From Nemertoderma westbladi (Eukaryota; Xenacoelomorpha; Nemertodermatida; Nemertodermatidae), in NCBI GenBank assembly GCA_032718475.1, contig JAUCBJ010004948.1, positions 1-23,970 of the forward strand: a stretch of DNA of 23,970 bases. Direction: 5' to 3'. The notes beneath the pieces were generated by a model, which had not been told where the DNA came from, ran no database searches, and worked only from the letters and a program-made list of their open reading frames with translations. Below, piece by piece: positions 1-10,139 of the stretch. Both the position numbers and the translations under genes were made by a program. The first letter of the stretch is position 1. Every line of letters starts with the position of its first letter.

Positions 1-249
1 TTAACGATTTTCGACCACCCCCCTCCCCCCTGTCACGAATTTTTTAACACTCTTGAACATCCGTCGCAAAAATAACCAGTACAGTAGTTAACTAAAAAAT
101 TGAAGTTTAATTTTTATTTTTAAATAATTATTTTATTAAAATTTTAATTTTTATTAAAGTAAGTTTTATTAATAGCATTATACTGTAGCTACGGTGCAAT
201 ATAAGTAAACGTCACTATATTTATCATCATAATATTATTATTATATTAC

Positions 250-467
250 CACTTAAATCTTGTATCAGATCGCGCCAGTAAACAGCTATCCTTTTTTCTT
301 TTCGTTTTCGGTTGCTCTGCTCCTCTGACCAATTAATTTCGAACATCCGTTCTACCGTTTCCCCATTGACAGTCAAATTTTCACTGAATATAAAGGCTTC
401 CTTCCAAGCATCTCTATTGTCCCTAATTTCTTCCACTATGCAACATGTTTGTAATCCTTCACGAAAT
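250..467 (-). CDS. HECT-domain E3 ligase, exon near the end of the N-lobe (G2E3-like)
   Basis: This is the last visible exon of a HECT ubiquitin ligase read leftwards. It opens after a TTTAG acceptor, and the first base completes the split codon left by the preceding exon. The peptide contains FREGLQT, then a stretch ending INWSEEQSNRKRK and YWRDLIQDLSG. This matches the end of the HECT N-lobe in G2E3-like ligases, where a poorly conserved linker leads to SEEGSNR-type and W-D-x-L motifs. The frame closes shortly after the LSG codons; a GGTAAT donor at 245-250 is the likely exon end, leaving phase 1. The C-lobe with the catalytic cysteine is not visible in 1-249 and should lie beyond the left edge. 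The exon boundary is inferred; the family assignment is firm. Confidence 0.75.
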
Positions 468-570
468 CTAAATTTTTGAAATTTTTACATTTATCTTACT
501 TATAAATTAAACTTATTGGTAGACACTTCATAGCATTATTTAATTTATTTGGATGCGGCTTCTAACTTAC

Positions 571-743
571 TGTTGGACAGGAGCGCCAATTCTATCGGTT
601 ACAAGAAATTTGCATAGTGCAGCCACCAGAGAATCTTTGGTGTTAGGTGTAATGGAAAGATTAAAGCAGCCCGCCATTGAGATTACTTCACTTCCGTTGG
701 CAATAGACATTCTGAATTCATCCTCAGTAATAGCATCTTCGAT
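571..743 (-). CDS. HECT-domain E3 ligase, middle exon
   Basis: The exon is bounded by a TTTCCAG acceptor on the minus strand and a strong CAACA/GTAAGT donor at 565-570. It has 173 bases, starts in phase 0 and ends with two bases, which the next exon completes with A. The peptide starts IEDAITEDEFRMSIANGS and continues through a KDSLVAALCKFLVTDRIGAPVQ stretch. In G2E3-like HECT proteins this is the N-lobe helical segment after the GPxPNF motif, and the VxRIxGPxxxF-type ending is a recognisable landmark. The intron to the next exon is about 103 bp, short like the others in this gene. No stops or frameshifts are seen. Confidence 0.75.
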
Positions 744-969
744 CTGGAAATATTGAAATATATATTGAATTATTTTTGAGATGAATATTACGACTGGATA
801 AGGAAGGGGGGAATAATTATATTGTAATTATTTCGTTATTAAAATCAGAGTCCCGAGGAAGTGTATTTTGTATGTTTGCCTACGGAGGCGCGAAAAATCG
901 ATTACACCATATTTAACCTCGAATAGTACTTAAAATATTACACGAATACATATTCAAAAATCTACTTAC

Positions 970-1151
970 ATCCTGAACTTGCTGCTGAATATCGAAATCC
1001 TCAATGTCCTTTATCTTTGGTTGGATTTCATCCACGCCATCACAAATCATATCGAACATAAGTGGATCGAAGAAGTTGGGTGTTGGTCCCCGATTAATAA
1101 TGAAGTATCCTAACATCTTCCCAGCCAAAAAATATCGCTCCTGATTTAAAG
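970..1151 (-). CDS. HECT-domain E3 ligase, N-lobe exon with the GPTPNFF motif
   Basis: The acceptor is a T-rich tract ending TTTTTTTAG, and the donor is GTAAGT at 964-969. Length is 182 bases. Joined to the phase-1 G of the upstream exon it gives an uninterrupted frame. The peptide has LNQERYFLAGKMLGYFIINR followed by GPTPNFFDPLMFDMICDG. This is the canonical HECT N-lobe pattern in G2E3-like ligases (RYFxAGxMxxxSxxxGGPxPxFLSPxLF). It forms part of the hydrophobic core that holds the E2-binding subdomain. Correct reading frame and consensus splice sites argue that this part of the gene is intact. Confidence 0.82.
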
Positions 1152-1265
1152 CTAAAAAAATTACTAAAACTAAGTAACAGTACGCAGTAGTTGAGCTATA
1201 ATTTCAAATTAATTAATTAAATCTAACTAATTAATTAAAATTAAATAGATATTCATATCACTCAC

Positions 1266-1650
1266 CATTATAATCAAGGGATATAATTTTTCGCGTCTCG
1301 GGGCCGTGAAACATTCCTGAATCTCGAATACTTATTGTGGCAAGGCGCATAAATTCGCGACTCAATCCACCCTGATCTATTCCGGTTTCGTCATCAAATT
1401 TAACACTTAATTTATTTTTAATATTAAATGTTTTCCGAGCAAAGCCTCGATATGCGCTATCTAGAATATCGTCTCGATCAGCATTAATTTTATTTAGTGG
1501 CTCACCATCACATTTGTCAGCACTTGTCATACGATCAAGAATCTCATAGAGTGTTTCAGGACGGGATGCAGGAGCGATTGTCTCCCTTGTCGATGACACG
1601 TTCGGTATCAGGCAAAACCTCCTCCACCGCCTAGATTCATGTTGTGGCTT
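1266..1650 (-). CDS. HECT-domain E3 ligase, exon starting the HECT domain
   Basis: The exon ends at an AATG/GTGAGT donor (1260-1265) and is open upstream to a TGA at 1651-1653. The peptide contains DDILDSAYRGFARKTFNI, then LSVKFDDETGIDQGGLSREF and FHGPETRKIISLDYN. This is the start of a HECT domain: the VKF-D-x-G-x-D-x-GG-x-REF signature is diagnostic. HECT ligases take ubiquitin from an E2 onto a C-lobe cysteine and then pass it to substrate. The true 5' edge is uncertain, because no convincing acceptor lies in 1640-1660 and the first 65 bases are an imperfect copy of sequence at 1672-1737. A short in-frame intron (about 65 bp) from a GTTGCC donor near 1714 to an AAAG end near 1651 is possible but weak. 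Confidence 0.8.
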
Positions 1651-1737
1651 TCAGCGTTGTCAATGGCGGCAAATGTCATTCCTATCGACGACTCGTTCGG
1701 TTCAGGCAACCTGGCCTCCTGGTCGCCTACATTCATG
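1577..1737 (-). repeat. Imperfect direct duplication at the HECT exon edge
   Basis: About 65 bp at 1577-1641 resemble 1672-1737 (shift about 95 bp). Both hold TCG-A-GAC-CGTTCGG, then a C/T-rich stretch, then ATTCATG. Only the left copy keeps an open frame into the HECT exon; the right copy hits a stop near 1702. This could be an exon-edge duplication or slippage damage. Confidence 0.6.
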
Positions 1738-2197
1738 CTCGAGGGATTCATCGTAATCTTTCTGCGTACATAGAAGAAACGTTAGCCGCTTATAATCCTT
1801 ATTTATCTCATCTTTATATTGAGATAGGACGAACTTATTGCCACTGCATGGCAGTTTAACACACGGTTTTTTTATCCATATATAGTAAAATAAGATCGCC
1901 ATCCGATATCAGTTCGGAAAAAACGTCGCTAAATAATGCTCGGTATTTACATATCGCTACATCTAATAACATAGTTTTGTCAGCATCTCGGTTAATGGAT
2001 ATTTGAACACTCTTCCTCCACACCATTTTAAGAGCTTCTATCTTCTTGTTATACCAACAGGCGCCTATATTAACAAAAGTATTCAGAGCGGTACTTGGTC
2101 GGGATAGATTTCTTCCTTTTTTGGTTGATCCAATTTTTCTATCAGTATCGTCATCGACAGCGATATGTCCTCGTTTCTTGGTTGAGACATTTAGTAT
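1702..2197 (-). CDS. Upstream coding segment of the HECT gene, with a one-base frameshift
   Basis: On the minus strand a frame opens after a CTGCAG acceptor at 2198-2199 and runs, without an ATG, from QILNVSTKKRGH through VWRKSVQISINRDADK to SELISDGDLILLYMDKK. It stops at 1862-1864. A seven-base T tract (A on the coding strand) lies at 1867-1873. One base fewer there would join it to the next open frame (1702-1866), which reads CVKLPCSGNKFVLSQYKDE and ends near HECRRPGGQ. That second frame is the same frame as the HECT exon that follows. I do not recognise a domain in this segment. Its position and strand suggest the region N-terminal to the HECT domain. The shift may be an assembly error, a polymorphism or gene decay. 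Confidence 0.55.
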
Positions 2198-2415
2198 CTG
2201 CAGGGTATACCATAGACACCGGACCGGAACCGGTAATTATGTATATCTGTACATACAATACTGTAATATAAAACCAATACCAGGGCCTACTGCAATATCA
2301 ACAATAGGTTGATAGAATTTCATAAAATTTCAAATTTCCCCCTACTAATAACAATAACAAAATGTCAAAATCGAACCAATGAATGATTGGCCTCTTTGGA
2401 GCACTTAGTGCAGTA

Positions 2416-2601
2416 GTGTGTGTGTGTGGTTGACCAGTAAATAACTGGACAACCATACACACAACTGGACAACTACACACACAACTGGACAACCACACAC
2501 ACAACTGGTCAACCACACACACAACTGGACAACCACACACACAACTGGACAATCACACACACAACTGGACAACCACACACACAACTGGACAACCACACCA
2601 A

Positions 2602-2632
<31 letters not shown>

Positions 2633-2692
2633 CAAAAATGAAAAATGATGTGTGTGTGTTTGTCTAGTTGTGTGTGTGGTTGTCTGGCCACT
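2416..2692. repeat. 20-bp minisatellite with inverted edges and a C28 tract
   Basis: Eight copies of a 20-bp unit, ACAACTGGACAACCACACAC with small variants, run from 2441 to 2600. The edges at 2416-2437 and 2651-2692 carry the reverse complement of the unit (GTGTGTGGTTG-CCAGT). The right inverted edge follows a run of 28 C residues at 2602-2629. The inverted edges could pair with the central units. The G-rich strand of the C tract could form a G-quadruplex. The cysteine/valine-rich minus-strand frames here are by-products of the repeat. Confidence 0.9.
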
Positions 2693-2699
2693 TCGGGCT

Positions 2700-3113
2700 T
2701 CCGTACCAATCAGACACTATATAACATTGGAGGTGTCTCATTGGTTGCCCCAAGCTTGACACTAGAACAAAGCCGGCTCCGCTTTTCAGGACATTGTTTT
2801 CGCTTGGAGGACCAGTCTGTGCACAATCTTGTGCTGTGGCAGCCCCATGGAGAAAATAAGCATGGTGGAAAGCCCATGACTTTCTTGTGACGCCTCTTAA
2901 AGGACACTAGTCTTGAAGATGCGGATAATCTCGCGAAAGTCAAAAGGGAAAGGAAGTTGTGGTGGTGGAATTTTGTTGATCAAGTTGATTCAAGCTGGCA
3001 CATCATTCTTAATGCACGCACGCGGCAAGCTGCATTGGTGCATGCGAGCATAGCATCTCAATGTGCAGCTTCAATGCAGCAGGCCGATTATAGTAGCAGT
3101 AGTAGTAGTAGTA
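2700..3113 (+). mobile_element. Non-LTR retrotransposon 3' end, copy A, with (AGT)n tail
   Basis: The frame encodes SRLRFSGHCFRLEDQSVH, then LVLWQPHG, KHGGKPM, a stop, then RLLKDTSLEDADNLAK and RKLWWWNFVDQ. This is the basic C-terminal tail after the reverse transcriptase domain in RTE/CR1-type LINE proteins (RLRFAGH, LLxW-P-G, RGRP, DTGLxxxxL, RxxWR). It is 5'-truncated against the minisatellite and carries a TGA in the middle. It ends in TAGCAGTAGTAGTAGTAGTA near 3092-3112, a microsatellite tail of the kind many such elements have. A second copy of the same family lies at 23303-23466. The clade is not certain. Confidence 0.75.
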
Positions 3114-3806
3114 CCACAGCTCATGTACACGAATATGGGAGGGAATCCAACACACGAAGGATTGATTGAAATACCTCCACACCATTTCTGTGATAGCATA
3201 GACAAGGTTTGCCATATCAAGTTCATTAGTATTTTTTATCTTCTTTCTTCTTAACTTCTTTATTAGTCAAAATTAAACTCCTTAACAAGGAAACCAAAAT
3301 GAAGGATGAGATACTTAATCCTTTATATGGAAAGAAATACAAATAAATATTCCTAGTGTCTCAAGTAATCTCAGTTTTTGGTTTGAAATTCTAAAGAAAA
3401 TATGAAAAATGTTTAGGTGGGAAAATATAAATATTAATTTAATTTTAAAATTGATATATAAATATTAATTAAAAATGTGTTTATGTATGACCTTCCAATA
3501 AAAACTTAATTTTTTCATCATGATACAATATACATACATACATATCGTTAAAATACTAAACAAACATTTCCCGCCACCAGAAGAGTATTTAATATGTTGC
3601 TTAGCAATGGATGTTTTAAAAAAAAATAAGACTAAAAAACAGTGGGAAATTTAAAACAAAAATAGTACAGTAGTTGATGTATGACCTTTCATGTTTACAA
3701 ATTATTGTTAAATCCTTTTAAGCCACCTAGTGCTAGATGATGTTAAAATAATAATCATGAATTTCAATCCATTATTACTAGCGATAATTTTAGATCATAA
3801 TGAAGT
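3114..3806. other. AT-rich intergenic or intronic spacer
   Basis: No coding segment, RNA gene or repeat family is recognised. A short phrase, ATGTATGACCTT, occurs twice (about 3484 and 3677), which may reflect local duplication. The open frame that starts at 3730 merely runs into the following minisatellite. Confidence 0.5.
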
Positions 3807-6800
3807 ATTTTTACTACATTACTTATACTACATTATTTATACTACATCATTTATACTACATTATTTATACTACTTTATTTATACTACATTATTTATGCTA
3901 CATTATTTATTCTACATTATTTATACTACATTATTTATACTACATTATTTATACTATATTATTTATACTGCATTATTATTTACACTACATTATTTAGTCT
4001 ACATTATTTATACTACATTATTTATACTACATTATTTATACTACTTTATTTATACTACATTATTTATACTACATTATTTATACTACATTATTTATACTAC
4101 ATTATTTATACTACATTATTTATACTACATTATTTATACTACATTATTTATACTACATTATTTATACTACATTATTTATACTACATTATTTATACTACTT
4201 TATTTATACTACTTTATTTATACTACATTATTTATACTACATTATTTATACTACATTATTTATACTACATTATTTATACTACATTATTTATACTACTTTA
4301 TTTATACTACTTTATTTATACTACATTATTTATACTACATTATTTATACTACTTTATTTATACTACATTATTTATACTACATTATTTATACTACATTATT
4401 TATACTACATTATTATATTACACTACATTATTTATACTACATTATTTATACTACATTATTTATACTACATTATTTATACTACATTATTTATACTACTTTA
4501 TTTATACTACATTATTTATACTACATTATTTATACTACATTATTTATACTACATTATTTATACTACATTATTTATACTACTTTATTTATACTACATTATT
4601 TATACTACATTATTTATACTACTTTATTTATACTACATTATTTATACTACTTTATTTATACTACTTTATTTATACTACATTATTTATACTACATTATTTA
4701 TACTACATTATTTATACTACATTATTTATACTACATTATTCATACTACATTATTTATACTACATTATTTATACTGCATTATTATTTACACTACATTATTT
4801 ATACTACATTATTTATACTACATTATTTATACTACTTTATTTATACTACATTATTTATACTACATTATTTATACTGCATTATTTATACTACATTATTTAT
4901 ACTACATTATTTTTACTACTTTATTTATACTACATTATTTATACTACATTATTTATACTACTTTATTTATACTACATTATTTATACTACATTATTCATAC
5001 TACATTATTTATACTACATTATTTATACTACATTATTTATACTACATTATTTATACTACTTTATTTATACTACATTATTTATACTACATTATTTATACTA
5101 CATTATTTATACTACATTATTTATACTACATTATTTATACTACATTATTTATACTGCATTATTATTTACACTACATTATTTATACTACTTTATTTATACT
5201 ACATTATTCATACTACATTATTTATACTACATTATTTATACTACTTTACATATACTACATTATTCATACTACATTATTTATACTACATTATTTATACTAT
5301 ATTATTTATACTACATTATTTACACTACTTTATTTATACTACATTATTTATACTACATTATTTATACTACATTATTTATACTACATTATTTATACTATAT
5401 TATTTATACTGCATTATTTATACTACTTTATTTATACTATATTATTTATACTGCATTATTATTTACACTACATTATTTATACTACTTTATTTATACTACA
5501 TTATTCATACTACATTATTTATACTACATTATTTATACTACTTTATTTATACTACATTATTTATACTACATTATTTATACTACATTATTTATACTACATT
5601 ATTTATACTACATTATTCATACTACATTATTTATACTACATTATTTATACTGCATTATTATTTACACTACATTATTTATACTACATTATTTATACTACAT
5701 TATTTATACTACATTATTTATACTACTTTATTTATACTACATTATTTATACTACATTATTTATACTATATTATTTATACTGCATTATTATTTACACTACA
5801 TTATTTATACTACATTATTTATACTACATTATGTATACTACATTATTTATACTACATTATTTATACTACTTTATTTATACTACATTATTTATACTACATT
5901 ATTTATACTACTTTATTTATACTACATTATTCATACTACATTATTTATACTACATTATTTATACTACATTATTTACACTACCTTATTTATACTACATTAT
6001 TTATACTACATTATTTATACTACATTATTCATACTACATTATTTATACTACATTATTTATACTACTTTATTTATACTACATTATTTATACTACTTTATTT
6101 ATACTACATTATTTATACTACATTATTTATACTACTTTATTTATACTATATTATTTATACTACATTATTTATACTACTTTATTTATACTACATTATTTAT
6201 ACTACATTATTTATACTACATTATTTATACTACATTATTTATACTACATTATTTACACTACATTATTTATACTACATTATTTATACTACATTATTTATAC
6301 TACATTATTCATACTACTTTATTTATACTACATTATTTATACTACATTATTTATACTACTTTATTTATACTACATTATTCATACTACATTATTTATACTA
6401 CATTATTTATACTACATTATTTACACTACATTATTTATACTACATTATTTATACTACATTATTTATACTACATTATTCATACTACATTATTTATACTACA
6501 TTATTTATACTACTTTATTTATACTACATTATTTATACTACTTTATTTATACTACATTATTTATACTACATTATTTATACTACTTTATTTATACTATATT
6601 ATTTATACTACATTATTTATACTACTTTATTTATACTACATTATTTATACTACATTATTTATACTACATTATTTATACTACATTATTTATACTACATTAT
6701 TTACACTACATTATTTATACTACATTATTTATACTACATTATTTATACTACATTATTCATACTACATTATTTATACTACATTGTTTATACTACTTTATTT

Positions 6801-8203
6801 ATACTACATTATTTATACTACTTTATTTATACTACATTATTTATACTACATTATTTATACTACTTTATTTATACTATATTATTTATACTACATTATTTAT
6901 ACTACTTTATTTATACTAATTTATACTGCATTATTATTTACACTACATTATTTATACTACATTATTTATACTACATTATTTATACTACATTATTTATACT
7001 ACTTTATTTATACTACATTATTTATACTACATTATTTATACTGCATTATTTATACTACATTATTTATACTACATTATTTATACTACTTTATTTATACTAC
7101 TTTATTTATACTACATTATTTATACTACATTATTTATACTACATTATTTATACTACATTATTCATACTACATTATTTATATTACATTATTTATACTACAT
7201 TATTTATACTGTACTACTTTATTTATACTACATTAATTATACTACATTATTTATACTACATTATTTATACTACATGATTCATACTACATTATTTATACTA
7301 CATTATTTATATTACATTATTTATACTACATTATTTATACTGTACTACTTTATTTATACTACATTAATTATACTACATTATTTATACTACATTATTTATA
7401 CTACATGATTCATACTACATTATTTATACTACATTGTTTATACTACTTTATTTATACTACATTATTTATACTACTTTATTTATACTACATTATTTATACT
7501 ACATTATTTATACTACTTTATTTATACTATATTATTTATACTACATTATTTATACTACTTTATTTATACTAATTTATACTGCATTATTATTTACACTACA
7601 TTATTTATACTACATTATTTATACTACATTATTTATACTACATTATTTATACTACTTTATTTATACTACATTATTTATACTACATTATTTATACTGCATT
7701 ATTTATACTACATTATTTATACTACATTATTTATACTACTTTATTTATACTACTTTATTTATACTACATTATTTATACTACATTATTTATACTACATTAT
7801 TTATACTACATTATTCATACTACATTATTTATATTACATTATTTATACTACATTATTTATACTGTACTACTTTATTTATACTACATTAATTATACTACAT
7901 TATTTATACTACATTATTTATACTACATGATTCATACTACATTATCTATACTACATTATTTACACTACATTATTTACACTACATTATTTATACTACACAA
8001 CATTATTTATACTACATTATTTATACTACATTATTTATACTACATTACTTATACTACATTATTTATGCTATATTATTTATACTGCATTATTATTTATACT
8101 ACATTATTTATACTACTTTATTTATACTACATTATTTATACTACATATTTATACTACATTATTTACACTACATTATTTACACTACATTATTTACACTACT
8201 ATT
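3807..8203. repeat. Minisatellite of 14-bp units, about 4.4 kb
   Basis: The unit is TTATTTATACTACA (14 bp), in roughly 310 copies. Common variants are ACTTT for ACATT, CATAC for TATAC, TATATT, and a 17-bp form GCATTATTATTTACACTAC near 3970, 4775, 5156, 5453, 5652, 5781, 6928, 7581 and 8084 (the last with TATAC). Because 14 is not divisible by 3 and no phase of the unit holds a stop, three units give a 14-residue cycle (YTTLFILHYLYYII) in every forward frame. The long apparent plus-strand ORF (3730-7236, 1168 codons) is therefore an artefact; the complement has TAA and TAG in each unit. Marker variants recur at fixed larger distances, showing segmental duplication inside the array. Confidence 0.97.
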
Positions 8204-8679
8204 TACCCCGCCCGGGGTGTATTGAAATATATATACTTATACTACATTATGCGTATATCGGTAGTTTCATTATTACTACCGATAATACTTCATTATATGT
8301 TACAATTTATTCGATCTACTGTAGACATTCGATCGATCTGAAATTGTCTTCAAATTAAAACAGCATTCCGAAACTTCTCTCCAAATATGACAACTGTCGT
8401 ACGTACAGTACACGATGTGGATTTTAGAAATTTTAGAAATATCTGAAATGAAAACCTTCAGCCCTTAGGTAGGCCTATTATGGTTTATAATACTTTCTTC
8501 CTGATTGATACCTGACACTTATATTCTAGACCTCAGACTGAGATTTTGTGAGGTCTTAAATAGACTGCAGATCCCATACCCAGTCTACCTCTAATATTTC
8601 AGTATCAATACAATCGGCATAATGTAAGTTTTAATAATTCTTACAAATTGGGTCGCCCCTCAAGCCTAAAATATATTAC
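8204..8679. other. Unique AT-rich spacer
   Basis: The array ends abruptly at TTTACCCCGCCCGGGGTG (a short CCCG/CGGG palindrome). The rest has no recognisable gene, tail or RNA. Confidence 0.5.
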
Positions 8680-10139
8680 GAGAAAGGCATTTCCTAAAGG
8701 AAATGCAACCACGAAGCTAAGGAAAATTAAACAAACGGCCTCATTTTGATTCGTTGCTTAGCCTCGTTTAGTAGCAATTGTCAATAATTAACTTCTATTC
8801 CCATGGAAACTAGAGTTCTCTGGAAATGTTTGTTTTTAACCTTTGATAAAAGATTTAGTCCAGATTGTGGTTCAGATAACACTTTCCGAGTTTCAGAAAA
8901 TATTGTAGTTTATGTCCAAATTACCGATTTTCTATCAAAATGCATCTGTTTGCAGTGGTTGTCATGGAAACTGAAAAATAGAACAATGTAATTCGGGTGC
9001 AGAATAACTCATATAGTGGGGGTAGGTGTTAGTCCCAAGTCATAATACTATTAACTTGTGCTTCAAATTATTATTTTATAAATTTTGACATCTGTTTAGT
9101 CTTGTTGCTATGGTAACTAGATTGTGTAATTATCCTCGAACGGCTTGTATATGGACCTTATAGATGAGTTGCAATACCCCAAATTTATATATATTACATT
9201 ATTTTGTAACAAATAGAGTATTGAATTTAGACTTGAATGATATAGACTTTAATAAACTCCAGTTACCATGGTACCTAGATATTTCTGGAATGTTTTGAGT
9301 TTCACTAAAAGTTCCAACTAGTGCTCCAGTCCTGATAACACACACCCAGTTTCGTAAAATTTTATTGCGAAGTCTATGTCCAAATGAGCTAATTTTCTAT
9401 AAAAACATCTGTTTTCAGCGGTTGTCATGGTAACTGCAAAATATAACAATCAAATTCGGACGCAGAATAAGTTATATAGTGGGGGTAGGGGTTGGTCCCA
9501 AGTCATAACACATTAACCTTAGGCTTCAAATTAACATTTTATAAATTTTAACATCTGTTTAGCCCGGTTGCCAAGGTAACTGGATTTTCTATTTAACCTC
9601 AATCGGCTCTGCTATGGACCTTAAAGTTGAGTTGAGAAACCCCAAATTTATATCTATTATAGTTTCCCTACAAATAGAGTTATAAATATTGACTTGAAAT
9701 ACATAGACTTTTTTCTAAGTCCGTTACCATGGAAACCAGATTTTTCCTGGATATGAGACCCATCCCACACGACGCGCCTCGACGAATAGTATATACATGC
9801 AAAGTTTCAGGGTACTTTTAAAGGCTAGTTTTTTCCGGAATAAAAAAACACTAAATCTGCCCCACACAAGTAAAATAGCCCACTATGAATAGACCATCTC
9901 AGCTAAGGAAAATCTTTCTTAGCGAAAGTAGTTGATTTTCCTTAGCTTCGTGGACTTTTAAAACATCAATAATTTTCTGTTAATACCTCTGCCTTTCATC
10001 AATCCTCTGTGCTCCTTTGGGTTGGGGTACAGATTAAAACGAGTGTTGAAGGGGAGGAACTTTCCACGGTTCTTTGATTTATTTGCGGTTTGTTAAATTT
10101 CTTAAATACCGATTTTGTGAAAGAATAAATCAATTTAAC
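8680..10139 (+). repeat. Palindrome-ladder repeat unit, copy 1
   Basis: The unit starts GAGAAAGGCATTTCC (with an 8-bp-stem hairpin at 8687-8706) and ends TAAATCAATTTAAC. It contains an internal period of about 463 bp (8958 to 9421, 9104 to 9567, 9262 to 9723). Each period has three palindromic motifs about 146-159 bp apart. An 18-bp sequence, CACGAAGCTAAGGAAAAT, at 8711-8728 recurs inverted at 9935-9952. The segment 9908-10125 is absent from the matching end of copy 2. No coding potential is seen on either strand. The orientation given is arbitrary. Confidence 0.88.

Noticed and set aside
553-756. Plus-strand 67-codon frame
   Set aside because: It is antisense to the HECT exon at 571-743, whose splice sites and conserved peptide are clear.
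2298-2709. Cysteine/valine-rich minus-strand frames with a 20-residue cycle
   Set aside because: Overlapping frames over the CA/TG-rich 20-bp minisatellite; the repeat explains them fully.
3730-7889. Very long plus-strand frames rich in Y, L, I, F, H and T
   Set aside because: They are by-products of a 14-bp repeat lacking stops in all forward frames; no domain, and variants show no codon logic.
3807-8203. CRISPR-like array
   Set aside because: Units are contiguous without unique spacers and the genome is eukaryotic; it is a minisatellite.
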